Origin: Halorussus gelatinilyticus
GTDB taxonomy: Archaea; Halobacteriota; Halobacteria; Halobacteriales; Haladaptataceae
Assembly: GCF_023238445.1 (NCBI RefSeq)
Contig: NZ_CP096658.1
Span: 2,356,001-2,420,000 of the forward strand
Length of the DNA stretch: 64,000 bases
Direction: 5' to 3'
The translations under genes were made by a program, and so were the position numbers. Shown piece after piece: positions 33,308 through 41,703 of the stretch (positions are counted from its first letter, which is position 1; each line of letters starts with the position of its first letter). The notes beneath the pieces are model-generated. The model searched no databases and was not told the origin of the DNA. It saw nothing but the letters and a program-made list of their open reading frames with translations.

Positions 33308-34369
33308 TCAAATCGTGTTCTCCCCGAACTTCGCCGTCACGTCCGCTCTCCAGTCGCTCGGTGGGTCGTTCGTTCGCCCGACGACGTAGTTCACGATTTC
33401 CTCGATGGCCTCCGCGAACTCGTACTCGTCCGCGACGAGCGTGCTGTACCAGTCCGCGATTCGGGAGTAGCCGGGGGCGTCCGTGACCCGCTCGTCGTTA
33501 GCCGCCAAGTGTCGTATCGCATCGACGTAGCAGCGATGTTCTGCTCTCGTGTAAGACGTTTTGTCGGCGAAGAAATCGAACAGCGGCGTTCGGTTCTCGT
33601 CGGCGAGGACGTAGATGTCGTCGCAGGACGCGTCCCCGATTTCGTCGCCGAAGACGCGATACTCGGCGTCGCGCTCCGCCGGACTCCCGCCTTCGCGGTA
33701 CTTGGCGAGGTGGTCGGCGGCGATGGCGACGGCGGTCCGAGAGAGGCGAACTCGAAACACGAGCGGGCTGTAGTACGACGTGAACGCCTCGGAGGTCGTG
33801 AAGTTCTTCAGTACGCTCGCGGGCACCTCGTAGCTCGGTTGCGCTTCGGCCCGGAGCGTCCGAGCGATCAGGTGGGGAGCGTGACGGGAGAGTCCGCGGT
33901 AGACGGTCACCTCCGGTCCCTCCGTCCGGTCGAGAAACGCCTGCGTGACACAGTAGAGGTCCCCGGCGACCGCTCGGTGGTCGGGGTCCGTTCGGTGGGT
34001 CGGTGGGTCCTCGCCGCGAACCTCACACTCGACGCCGAACGTCTGCTTGAAGAGGAGTTCGTGACGCTGAGGATACCCGTGTTTCGGGTGCGAAGACACC
34101 TTCCACCGGTAATGGGGGTCGAGAACCGCACAGACGTTATCGGCCCCGTGAACGTCGCCGAGCGCGCCGAGGAGACGACACTCCTGGTCGAACGACAGCG
34201 TTCGGTACTCCACCCGTTCGCCGACCTCCTCGCAGAACTCCGGGCGGTACGACAGGGGTTCCAAGTCGGTGAAGTTGAGGCCGTATTCGGCCTCGTAGTC
34301 CGTACAACTCGGACAGTCGAAGCGCGGAGGGGGACCGTCACCGCCGGAATCGTCTTCTGTGTCTGGCAC
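33308..34369 (-). CDS. Putative ADP-ribosyltransferase-fold protein, possible toxin
   Basis: A 353-residue protein. The central part (about 150-260) reads like the R-S-E class of ADP-ribosyltransferases: Arg158 in VTVYRGLS, the Thr191-Thr192-Ser193 motif in KNFTTSEAFTSYY, the strand VFRVRLSRTAVAI, and the acidic Glu236 in AEYRVFGDEIGDAS. The N-terminal 150 residues include a C-x2-C pair (19-22, DCPSC) and further Cys at 46, 64 and 80, so a metal site is possible. The C-terminal 90 residues are helical. The start is a GTG at 34369; a TATA-like ATATAAATAG lies about 45 bases upstream. ART activity and toxicity are inferences. Confidence 0.72.
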   Translation of the reverse strand: MPDTEDDSGGDGPPPRFDCPSCTDYEAEYGLNFTDLEPLSYRPEFCEEVGERVEYRTLSFDQECRLLGALGDVHGADNVCAVLDPHYRWKVSSHPKHGYPQRHELLFKQTFGVECEVRGEDPPTHRTDPDHRAVAGDLYCVTQAFLDRTEGPEVTVYRGLSRHAPHLIARTLRAEAQPSYEVPASVLKNFTTSEAFTSYYSPLVFRVRLSRTAVAIAADHLAKYREGGSPAERDAEYRVFGDEIGDASCDDIYVLADENRTPLFDFFADKTSYTRAEHRCYVDAIRHLAANDERVTDAPGYSRIADWYSTLVADEYEFAEAIEEIVNYVVGRTNDPPSDWRADVTAKFGENTI

Positions 34370-34403
34370 GATTCTCTGCGTTCGTCAGTGAATACGCTAC
34401 TCG

Positions 34404-34422
34404 GCCTATTTATATTACGGTG
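34404..34422 (-). promoter_or_regulatory. TATA-like element of the ART-fold gene
   Basis: CCTATTTATATTACGG on the plus strand reads GTAATATAAATAGG on the coding strand, about 45 bases before the GTG, allowing a leader of some 15-20 bases. Confidence 0.5.
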
Positions 34423-34542
34423 TCCGGCCGGTGACTTTAGACTGCTCCGACCTCGACAGACGCAGTCACGGCGCGGGTCGCGCTCTCCACGCCGAACCTT
34501 CGAGAGTGGGTTTTATCTTTCTGACGGCCGAAGCGGTGATTA

Positions 34543-35184
34543 ATGCTCGTTCTCGGAGACGCCCACGCCGACGACCCCGACAATAGGCGCGCGCTGTTCG
34601 CCGCCTATCGGGAGGCCGACGCCGACGTGGCGTTGCAGTTGGGCGACTTACTCTACTACGACCTGCCGATTCCGACATACTTCATCGCCGGTAACAACGA
34701 GGACTTCGACGTCATCGACGCGCTCCGTCACGGCCGCGTCGAGAGTTCCGACGTCTGCAACGCCGTCCTGCTGGGCGACGAACCGGTCGAAGTCGAGGGC
34801 CTGCGCGTGGCGGGCCTGTCGGGCAACTACGCGCCGACCCAGTACGAACGACCGCGGCCGAACCTCCAAGGCGAGCGCCGCCGCCACTTCGTCCGCGGGG
34901 ACGTGGAAGCGGTCAAGGAGGCCGACGACGTGGACGTGTTGCTCACCCACGAAGCGCCCCACGGCCTGCCGGTCTCGGAGGACTACGAGGTCGGCTGTCG
35001 GTACATCGACGAACTCGTCGAAGCGGTCGAACCGCGCCTCTGTCTGGTCGGCCACCACCACCAGCACGCCGAGACGACCTACGGCGACACCAGAGTCGTC
35101 AGCATCGCGTCGGTCGAAAAGCGGTACTACGAACTCGACCCCGGAACGCTGGAACTCACGTCGCACCCGACGCCGCCGGCGTAG
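34543..35184 (+). CDS. Calcineurin-type metallophosphoesterase (tandem copy 1)
   Basis: A 213-residue protein with the five phosphoesterase motifs: LVLGDAHAD (2-10), QLGDLLYYD, AGNNEDFD, LTHEAPHG and VGHHHQHAE. These supply the two-metal site. The substrate is unknown; the motif set is like the small archaeal phosphodiesterases. The TATA-like GGGTTTTATC lies about 30 bases before the ATG. A highly similar second copy begins 42 bases after its stop. Confidence 0.87.
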   Translation: MLVLGDAHADDPDNRRALFAAYREADADVALQLGDLLYYDLPIPTYFIAGNNEDFDVIDALRHGRVESSDVCNAVLLGDEPVEVEGLRVAGLSGNYAPTQYERPRPNLQGERRRHFVRGDVEAVKEADDVDVLLTHEAPHGLPVSEDYEVGCRYIDELVEAVEPRLCLVGHHHQHAETTYGDTRVVSIASVEKRYYELDPGTLELTSHPTPPA

Positions 35185-35225
35185 AAGCCACAGCCCTTAC
35201 CTCCGGTCGCGCCGACACTCCGGCG

Positions 35226-35921
35226 ATACTCGTCCTCGGAGACGCCCACGCCGACGACCCGGACCGCCGCCGCGCGCTCCTCGCGGCCTACCGCGAGAGC
35301 GACGCTGACGTCGCCCTCCAGACCGGCGACCTGCTCCACTACGACCTGCCGACTCCGACCTACTTCGTCGCGGGCAACAACGAGGACTTCGACGTCATCG
35401 ACGCGCTCCGCCGCGGCGAGGACTCAGCGCCCGCCGAAGATTCAGTGCATGGCGAAGGCCTAGCGCCCGCCGACTCGTCGGCGGGCGCGACGGTCCGGAA
35501 CGCCACCCTCCTCGCCAGTTCGGTCGCCGAAGTCGAGGGCCTGCGCGTGGCGGGCCTGTCGGGCAACTACGCGCCGACCAAGTACGACGAGGCCCGCGCG
35601 GACCTCACGGGCGAGCGCCGCCGCCACTTCGTCCGCGAGGACGTCGCACGCCTGAAGCGGGTCGAGGACGTGGACGTGTTGCTCACCCACGAAGCGCCGC
35701 ACGGTCTCGTCTACTACGGCTACGACGCCGGGTGCGAGCGAATCGACGAACTGCTGGACGCGCTGGAACCGGACCTCTGTCTAGTCGGCCACCACGAGCG
35801 CCACGTCGAAGCGACCTACGGCGACACGCGAGCCGTGAGCCTCGCGCCCGCGTGGGAACGGTACTACGAACTCGACCCCGAGACGCTCGAACTCTCCGAC
35901 CGGGCGACGCCGACCGAGTGA
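35226..35921 (+). pseudogene. Metallophosphoesterase, tandem copy 2, with no normal start codon
   Basis: The reading frame from 35226 encodes about 231 residues with all five motifs (LVLGDAHAD, QTGDLLHYD, AGNNEDFD, LTHEAPHG, VGHHERH) and is very similar to copy 1 over its whole length. At the point where copy 1 has its ATG this copy has ATA, and no in-frame ATG, GTG or TTG occurs before the GTG at 35445, which would remove the first three motifs. The frame itself is intact. So it is either a recent pseudogene or uses a non-standard start. It also has an insertion of about 10 Ala/Glu/Asp/Ser-rich residues near residue 65. A CCTTACC box sits about 29 bases before the ATA. Confidence 0.65.
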
Positions 35922-36010
35922 CCGATTCGCGGCGAACGCCTCCGTTCGACCGCGAACGAGCGACTGCCAGCCAACCACCTTTATACCGTCGGGCGTACCA
36001 AGCATGCGCT

Positions 36011-36508
36011 ATGACGGAAATTCACCCGCATCAGCGGGTCGCCGTTCTCGCGGACGCTCAAAACCTCTATCATACTGCTCAAAGCGTCTACAGTCGGAAC
36101 ATCGACTACTCGGCGCTGTTGGAGAAGTCGGTGCAGGACCGCGAACTGACGCGGGCTATCGCCTACGTCATTCAGGCCGACAGCCCCGACGAGGAGCGGT
36201 TCTTCGAGGCGTTGGGGGACATCGGATTCGAGACGAAGATAAAGGAACTCAAGACGTTCGGCGACGGGTCGAAGAAGGCCGACTGGGACGTGGGCATGAG
36301 TCTGGACGCGGTGACGCTGGCCAACCACGTCGATACGGTCATCCTCTGTACGGGCGACGGCGACTTCTCGCGGCTCTGCTCGCATCTCCGCCACGAGGGC
36401 GTCCGGACGGAGGTCACGAGTTTCGCGGAATCGACGTCCGAAGAACTCACCGAGGCCGCAGACGCCTTTATCGACATGTCCGAGCGGCCGGACACCTTCC
36501 TGCTCTGA
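36011..36508 (+). CDS. NYN-domain (LabA/DUF88-type) putative nuclease
   Basis: A 165-residue protein of the NYN/PIN-like fold. Acidic active-site positions are visible: Asp in VAVLADAQNLYHTA, Asp in KADWDVGMSLDA and Asp in LCTGDGDFSRL. NYN proteins are typically RNases; the target is unknown. The ATG at 36011 is used, with a CTTTATACCG TATA-like box near 35980 about 30 bases upstream, suggesting a leaderless transcript. Confidence 0.88.
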   Translation: MTEIHPHQRVAVLADAQNLYHTAQSVYSRNIDYSALLEKSVQDRELTRAIAYVIQADSPDEERFFEALGDIGFETKIKELKTFGDGSKKADWDVGMSLDAVTLANHVDTVILCTGDGDFSRLCSHLRHEGVRTEVTSFAESTSEELTEAADAFIDMSERPDTFLL

Positions 36509-36544
36509 AGCCGTCGTAAAAATCGCGCCGCGTTTCGACCGCTC

Positions 36545-36715
36545 TCAGACCGGACGGCCGTCTTCGTCGGCGGTGCCGCTGAGGAGCGCCCCCGCCGCCA
36601 TGACGAGGACCGCGACGGCCGACAGGAGGTAGGTCGTGAACGTCTGGGTGGTCGCGACGGCGAAGACGACTGCGCCGGCCACGATGACGAGCGCGAGACC
36701 GAGGTTTGCTTTCAT
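36545..36715 (-). CDS. Small two-helix membrane protein
   Basis: A 56-residue protein, almost entirely two membrane helices (about 5-22 and 28-46) with a charged C-terminus (ADEDGRPV). Function unknown; similar short proteins are common in haloarchaea. The start (ATG at 36715) is supported by a strong TATA box, ATTTATAATC on its strand (36741-36752), about 30 bases upstream. Confidence 0.68.
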   Translation of the reverse strand: MKANLGLALVIVAGAVVFAVATTQTFTTYLLSAVAVLVMAAGALLSGTADEDGRPV

Positions 36716-36739
36716 GGTAAGCGGAGGTAGTCGCTCCAA

Positions 36740-36753
36740 GATTATAAATTAAA
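36740..36753 (-). promoter_or_regulatory. TATA box of the 56-residue membrane protein gene
   Basis: GATTATAAATTAAA on the plus strand, TTTAATTTATAATC on the coding strand, about 30 bases from the ATG. Confidence 0.6.
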
Positions 36754-36883
36754 CCGTAACCGCCGGAGGAGATGGTGATTAATCGTTATGTTATTCTGCT
36801 AAATTGTGTCTGAAGTCACCAATACACACGGAGACGCCGCCGAGAACGAAGCCTTTTCGCCGCGGCACGCCAACTCGCGGCCG

Positions 36884-37360
36884 ATGAGTACGAGCCAGAC
36901 CGACGACCTCCCGGGACTCCGGACGACGGCCGACTACCAGTTCGGGGCGGGGGTCGGCGCGGCGCTGTTCCCCGAGGACGAGGACCTCGACGTCAAGCGG
37001 TCGTCGTCCGGGCGGCCACAGCAGGTCGTCGCCGATTCGGGGCGACTCGTGACCTACGGCACCGACGGGCGATTCACTCTCGGACTGGAGGGCGGTCGCC
37101 GGGTCGCGGTCGCGCTCGACGCGCCGGCCGGCCGGGTCGTCGTCGGCGACGAGAGTGAACCGTTCGTCCGCGACGGCAAGAACGTCTTCGCGAAGTTCGT
37201 CGCCGCGGTCGGCCCGGCGGTCCGACCCGACGACGAGGTGGCAATCGTCCACGAGGACGGCACGATTCTGGGGGTCGGCCGCGCCGAACTCTCGGCGGAC
37301 GCGATGACCGACTTCGACACCGGGATGGCCGTGATGGTCCGCGAGGGTGCCGAGGAGTAG
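36884..37360 (+). CDS. PUA-domain protein
   Basis: A 158-residue protein with a C-terminal PUA RNA-binding domain (about 80-155: AGRVVVGDESEPFVRDGKN, VFAKFVAAVGPAVRPDDEV, VGRAELSADAM) and an N-terminal half (1-75) typical of archaeal proteins related to the PUA part of tRNA-guanine transglycosylase. A role in RNA modification is likely but unproven. The ATG at 36884 begins the conserved part; an upstream start at 36806 would add 26 residues. Confidence 0.83.
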   Translation: MSTSQTDDLPGLRTTADYQFGAGVGAALFPEDEDLDVKRSSSGRPQQVVADSGRLVTYGTDGRFTLGLEGGRRVAVALDAPAGRVVVGDESEPFVRDGKNVFAKFVAAVGPAVRPDDEVAIVHEDGTILGVGRAELSADAMTDFDTGMAVMVREGAEE

Positions 37361-37455
37361 CCGAGCGCGCTGGCGGTGGCTCCATCATCCGCGCCATCCT
37401 CTATCCTCACCACCCCGTCCTCCTCCATCCTCGCCAGCTTCGCCACCGACCTCAC

Positions 37456-38406
37456 TCACGTACCTCCGTCACCAATCGCGCTCGCGTTGCCTCCGTCACT
37501 GACCGCGCTCGCGTTACTGCCGCCATCGACCGCGATTCCGGTCGCCAGCCACTCCGCCTCGTGGACGTCGCCCAGCGTATCGCGGTAGGTCGCCTCCCCG
37601 GAGACGAGGTAGGTGCCGGGTGCGGTCGCGTCGTCGGCCCCCATCCGGACCGTAACCCTCTCGGTCTCGCCGGGTCCGAGCGCCGGGATGTAGAAGCCGA
37701 CCCGCGCCCGGTGGTCGAGCGGCGTCCCGAGGTACACCGACCCGTTGTCCACCGCGAGCGTCAGGCCGACCTCGGTAGCCGCCTCTGTGCCCGCGTTCGT
37801 CACCGCGAACGAGACCGACTCGCTCTCGCCCGGCGCGAGCGACTGGTTGGCGGGCGTCTCGATTCGGAGTCGCGGCGCGGGTCGGACGACCAGCGAGGCG
37901 TTCACCACGTCGGTTCTGGTCCGGAGCGTCACGGTCCGATTCCGTTGGACGGTGGCGGCGTACGAGTAAGTCACCTCGAAGGGGACCCGATACGTGCCGG
38001 GCGGAAGTTGTCCGACCGCGACCCGGAACTCGATGGGGTCCGAGACGCCCGACGGAACCGTCCCCAACGGAACCCGACCGGTCAGGAAGGTCAACTCGTC
38101 CGCGAGGCGCTCGGGGAGGCGTTCGGTTCCGGGCCGAATCGAGACGTTGTAGGCGGTCGTGACGCGGGCCTCCTCGCGGGGCGCGCCGCCCCGGAGGACG
38201 CGGGCGTCGTTGACCAACACCGCCGAGAACGTTGCCGTCCCGCCCGTCGCGACCGTGTCGTTCGGGACGACGAGGCGGAAGTTCGGCCGCCCGACGACCG
38301 TCCCGTCCTGCGCGGCGCGCTCGTCTCGAAGGCCCGCGGACGGGACCGCGGCGAGACCGGCGACGAGGCAAACCGCGATTGCGAGCGCGACCCATCCTCG
38401 GGTCAT
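37456..38406 (-). CDS. Secreted protein with CARDB/NEW3-like beta-sandwich domains
   Basis: A 316-residue exported protein. The Sec signal peptide is at 1-25 (MTRGWVALAIAVCLVAGLAA). Two beta-sandwich regions follow (about 40-175 and 180-290), the second with LAPGESESVSFAVTNAG and LGPGETERVTVRM, as in COG1361/CARDB cell-surface proteins. Several N-glycosylation sequons are present. The last 25 residues repeat the unit DGG(S)NASA(V/I), and there is no membrane anchor or sorting signal, so it may be released or truncated relative to longer relatives. Confidence 0.75.
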   Translation of the reverse strand: MTRGWVALAIAVCLVAGLAAVPSAGLRDERAAQDGTVVGRPNFRLVVPNDTVATGGTATFSAVLVNDARVLRGGAPREEARVTTAYNVSIRPGTERLPERLADELTFLTGRVPLGTVPSGVSDPIEFRVAVGQLPPGTYRVPFEVTYSYAATVQRNRTVTLRTRTDVVNASLVVRPAPRLRIETPANQSLAPGESESVSFAVTNAGTEAATEVGLTLAVDNGSVYLGTPLDHRARVGFYIPALGPGETERVTVRMGADDATAPGTYLVSGEATYRDTLGDVHEAEWLATGIAVDGGSNASAVSDGGNASAIGDGGT

Positions 38407-38599
38407 ACCCGCTCTCTCGACGGGCGAGATGAGAAAGCTGTCGGTGACTCGAACCCCGGTGCGTCGCACCGACTCGGCCGGGGCCTGCTCGACCGCAGGT
38501 GGCCGGCCTGCCCCCGAGTGACCGGCCGCGAACTTTCGACCCGGCTATCGTCGGTGGCGGTCCGCCAACCTTATTTCTCCACGCTCCGACGAGTCGAGT

Positions 38600-39001
38600 A
38601 TGTTTGGAGGAGGAGGCGGCGGCGGACTCGACCCCCGCAAGATGCAACAGATGATGAAGCAGATGGGTATCGACGTGGACGAACTCGACGCCGAGGAAGT
38701 CGTCATCACGAAGAGCGACGGCGAGCAGTTGGTCTTCGACAACCCGGACATCACCGTGATGGACGCCCGCGGCCAAGAGACGTATCAGGTCGTCGGCGAA
38801 CCCGAGACCCGCGACGCGGGCGAGGCCAGCGCGGTCGAATCCGGCGACGACGACGGGAGCGCCGGAAGTTCCGGGAGCGAGATTCCCGACGACGACGTCG
38901 AAATCGTCGCCATGCGGACCGGCGCGAGCGAGGACGAGGCGCGCGAGGCGCTCGAAGCGACCGACGGCGACCTCGCGGCCGCGGTCGAGCGCTTAGAGTG
39001 A
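38600..39001 (+). CDS. nac: Nascent polypeptide-associated complex protein (archaeal NAC)
   Basis: A 133-residue ribosome-associated chaperone. The N-terminus is [20 protein letters not shown], the NAC domain spans about 30-68 ([19 protein letters not shown]), an acidic linker 70-95 follows, and the C-terminal UBA-like domain (96-133) has [20 protein letters not shown]. The stop overlaps the next start by four bases (GTGA), coupling NAC to the tRNA methyltransferase. Confidence 0.95.
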   Translation: MFGGGGGGGLDPRKMQQMMKQMGIDVDELDAEEVVITKSDGEQLVFDNPDITVMDARGQETYQVVGEPETRDAGEASAVESGDDDGSAGSSGSEIPDDDVEIVAMRTGASEDEAREALEATDGDLAAAVERLE

Positions 39002-39759
39002 CGGTCCTGTTGGTCCACGGCGACCGGGAGTACCTTCGGGAACCGGGCGAGGAACTGCAGACCGACCTCGGGGTTTTAGACGTGCCCGAGGACGTTGAAC
39101 CCGGCCAGACGCTGGAGACCCATCTCGGCGAACCGTTCGAGGTCCGGCGACTCCGCGGTCCCGACCTGTTCAACCACTTCGAGCGCACCGGCGCGCCGAT
39201 GATGCCCCGCGACGTGGGTCTCATCGTCGGCCACACCGGCGTGGCGGCGGGCGACCGCGTGCTGGACGCCGGGACCGGAACGGGCGTCCTCTCGGCGTAC
39301 CTCGGTCGGATGGGCGCGGACGTGACCACCTACGAGCGCGACCCCGACTTCGCCGAGGTCGCGCGCGAGAACATGGAACTCGCCGACGTGGGCGAGTCGG
39401 TCGAGGTCCGTACCGGCGACCTGACCGAGGAACTGACCGCCGCGGGCGACGAGTCGGAGTCGGCCGCAGACGACGGCGACCTCGGCGAGTTCGACGTGCT
39501 GACCCTCGACACCGAGGACGCGCCCGAGGTCGTCGCTCGTGCGCCCGACCTGCTGGCCCGCGGCGGCTACGTCGCTGTGTACTCCCCGTTCGTGGAATCG
39601 ACCCGCGAGGTCGTGGAGGCGGCCCGCGAGGTCGGTCTCGCCGACGTCGAGACGTTCGAGACCATCCAGCGCCGGATGGACTTCGACGACCGAGGCTCGC
39701 GGCCCTCGACCGCGGGCGTCGGGCACACGGGCTATCTGGCCTTCGCGCGACGACCGTAG
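38998..39759 (+). CDS. trmI: tRNA (adenine-N1)-methyltransferase (TrmI family)
   Basis: A 253-residue SAM-dependent tRNA m1A methyltransferase. An N-terminal small beta domain (1-65) precedes the Rossmann domain with motif [17 protein letters not shown] and [15 protein letters not shown]; the [11 protein letters not shown] segment before it is usual. Residues about 145-160 ([10 protein letters not shown]) form an acidic halophilic insertion. The GTG start overlaps the NAC stop. Confidence 0.9.
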   Translation: MTVLLVHGDREYLREPGEELQTDLGVLDVPEDVEPGQTLETHLGEPFEVRRLRGPDLFNHFERTGAPMMPRDVGLIVGHTGVAAGDRVLDAGTGTGVLSAYLGRMGADVTTYERDPDFAEVARENMELADVGESVEVRTGDLTEELTAAGDESESAADDGDLGEFDVLTLDTEDAPEVVARAPDLLARGGYVAVYSPFVESTREVVEAAREVGLADVETFETIQRRMDFDDRGSRPSTAGVGHTGYLAFARRP

Positions 39760-39886
39760 CGACGGCGGTCGCTCTCCGGGGCCGCCCGCTCAATCGCTCC
39801 CTGTTCTGCGGTAGGCCGAGCGTCGCGGCGCGAAGCCACTCCATAACAAAGCCGCGGATGGCCCTTTTCGTAGACTGTCAACGTCC

Positions 39887-40690
39887 ATGTCCGAGACGCT
39901 ATCAGTCGCACTTCTCGTTCGCGGAACCGACGTTCCGGCGTGGCAGGCCAGCGCAATCGAGTCGATGCTCGCCCGGACCGACGCCGAGGTCTCGCTCGTC
40001 GTCCGGTCTACCGAATCGACCGGCGGCGAGGCGAACGGTCTGAGTCACTATCTCGACCGCGTCCGGGAGTATCCGCTCTGGACGCCGATCGGCGCGACGG
40101 TCAAACTCGGCGACCGGCCGGGCTACCGGCGGCCGCGCGACGTCGCAACTATCGAGGGAATCGGCGACCCGGAGACGCTGGCGGTCGAACCGGAACCGGC
40201 CCCCGACTTCGGCAACGTCCTGCCCGACCGCGCGGTCGAACGCGTCGGCGAGACCGACGTGGCGATTCGCTTCGGGTTCGGCATCCTGAAGGGCGACGTG
40301 CTGGACGCGCCCGAACGCGGCGTCCTGAGTTTCCACCACGGCGACCTCCGGGAGTACCGCGGGATGCCCTGTGGTTTCTGGGAGTTCCTCAACGACGAGG
40401 ATACCGCCGGCGTGACCCTCCAGCGACTCACCGAGACGCTGGACGGCGGGGAAATCGTGGCCTACGAACCCGTGGACCTCGCGGACGCCCGAACGTGGTC
40501 GGAGGTCCGCGAGCGCCTGTTCGCGGTCTCGGACGACGTGCTGGTCGCGGGCGTTCGAAACGTCGCGTCGGGCGTCGAACCCGAGTCCCCCGGCGAACTC
40601 GGAGACCTCTACTCGCTCCCGGAGGGCGACGACGTGCTGAAGTACGTCCTCAAGGAGGGAAAGGGCCGAGTCCGGCAGGCCGTGGAGTAG
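39887..40690 (+). CDS. Formyltransferase-family protein
   Basis: A 267-residue protein with the formyl-transferase N fold. The active region is GVLSFHHGDLREYRGMPCGFW (about 145-165), with the catalytic His in SFHHG; TLQRLTETLDGGEIV further on matches the Asp/Gly-containing loop of methionyl-tRNA formyltransferases. The substrate is not formyl-Met-tRNA in archaea, so it could act on a sugar nucleotide or small molecule. No surface-sugar genes are nearby. Confidence 0.75.
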   Translation: MSETLSVALLVRGTDVPAWQASAIESMLARTDAEVSLVVRSTESTGGEANGLSHYLDRVREYPLWTPIGATVKLGDRPGYRRPRDVATIEGIGDPETLAVEPEPAPDFGNVLPDRAVERVGETDVAIRFGFGILKGDVLDAPERGVLSFHHGDLREYRGMPCGFWEFLNDEDTAGVTLQRLTETLDGGEIVAYEPVDLADARTWSEVRERLFAVSDDVLVAGVRNVASGVEPESPGELGDLYSLPEGDDVLKYVLKEGKGRVRQAVE

Positions 40691-40844
40691 CCTCCTCGAA
40701 TCCCCGACGAACCGTGTGGTAGCGAGTTAGACTCGGGAACAAGCTACTCTCTCACCTGTAATTCGCTCGCACCAGCTAGCTCTCTCGTAGCAGTTCTCCC
40801 CCAGCGATTCTCCCGCGAGCGACCGACCGAGGGGAGTGAGCGAG

Positions 40845-40886
40845 CCCCGAGCCGCGGGCTCGGGGGGCGACGGAGTGCGGCAAAAA
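40845..40886 (-). terminator. Terminator of the TFS gene: T5 run and strong hairpin
   Basis: On the minus strand a T5 run (40882-40886) follows the TFS stop by seven bases. Further on a 9-bp perfect stem CCCCGAGCC/GGCTCGGGG with a 3-base loop lies at 40845-40865. The hairpin may also end the convergent formyltransferase transcript. The rest of 40691-40893 has no gene. Confidence 0.55.
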
Positions 40887-40893
40887 GGGGATT

Positions 40894-41211
40894 TCAGTTG
40901 TCGTCCTCGCGCCACTTGTGTTCGCACTCGGTACAGATGAAGAAGCGCGTCTCGCTCTCGTCGGCCGCGCGAATCTGTTGCATGTACCAGCGAGCGCGGT
41001 CGTTGCCACACTCCGGGCAGTGGGCTTCGGTGGTCGGGAGCGCGCTCTCCTCGTCGCCTTGGTTGGTCTCGATAATCTCGCTGGCCTCCTGGTCTTCGGT
41101 CACGACGTAGCTCGCGTCGGGGTCCTTCGGCGTCTTGTGGCCGCAGCTTCCGCAGACCCAAAGCTCGTCTTCCGCCTTCATCATCGAACCGCACTCGTCA
41201 CAGAACTCCAT
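40894..41211 (-). CDS. tfs: Transcription elongation factor TFS
   Basis: A 105-residue TFIIS-like factor that stimulates transcript cleavage by archaeal RNA polymerase. The N-terminal zinc ribbon uses Cys4, 7, 20 and 23; the C-terminal ribbon uses Cys65, 68, 93 and 96. Between them the hairpin RAADESET carries the Asp84-Glu85 pair needed in the polymerase active site. The ATG at 41211 is chosen; a GTG three codons earlier is possible. Confidence 0.93.
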   Translation of the reverse strand: MEFCDECGSMMKAEDELWVCGSCGHKTPKDPDASYVVTEDQEASEIIETNQGDEESALPTTEAHCPECGNDRARWYMQQIRAADESETRFFICTECEHKWREDDN

Positions 41212-41348
41212 TGTTGTCACGCCGTAACCGACCCGGCAAGTTAAGCGACGTGTTTTGCGCTACCCCGTGACCGGCCGCCGTCTGCGTTCGGCCGCTGCTT
41301 TCGCTTGTCCGCCGTTTTCGCTCGCATGCCGTTCGCCCGCCGATTCCG

Positions 41349-41606
41349 CTATCCCTCGCCCTCCGACTGGTACGGTTCGCCCACCGCCTCCCGAGGCAGG
41401 GCGTTGTTTATCTCCGACTGGAGTTCGTCGTTCGAGTCGAACTCGTCGGCCGGGACCTCCGAAATCAGTTCCCCCAAGTTGCGCTCCCCGTCGGCGAACA
41501 GCACCGTCACGTCCTCGAACTCGGTGGCGGCCGTCTCCCGCGTGGCCGGATACGAGAGTTCGTCGAGGACCGACTCGACGTGGCTGAGTTTGACTTCTCG
41601 TGTCAC
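41349..41606 (-). CDS. DUF5789-type haloarchaeal protein
   Basis: An 85-residue acidic protein with the pattern REVKLSHVESVLDELSYPATR, EFEDVTVLFADGERNLGELI and the ending LPREAVGEPYQSEGEG, which I recognise as the DUF5789 haloarchaeal family. Function unknown; no catalytic motif. The start is a GTG at 41606, where the family begins. It is divergent from the FAD oxidoreductase (97-base gap) and upstream of tfs on the same strand. Confidence 0.82.
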   Translation of the reverse strand: MTREVKLSHVESVLDELSYPATRETAATEFEDVTVLFADGERNLGELISEVPADEFDSNDELQSEINNALPREAVGEPYQSEGEG

Positions 41607-41703
41607 GGTCCGGGCTACGACGAGTCGGTCCTTAGGTGTTGTCGGCGATTTCCGGTTGCCGCCGAACAGCAAAAATTTGTGGCGCGCGCCCGAACTGTCC
41701 GGT

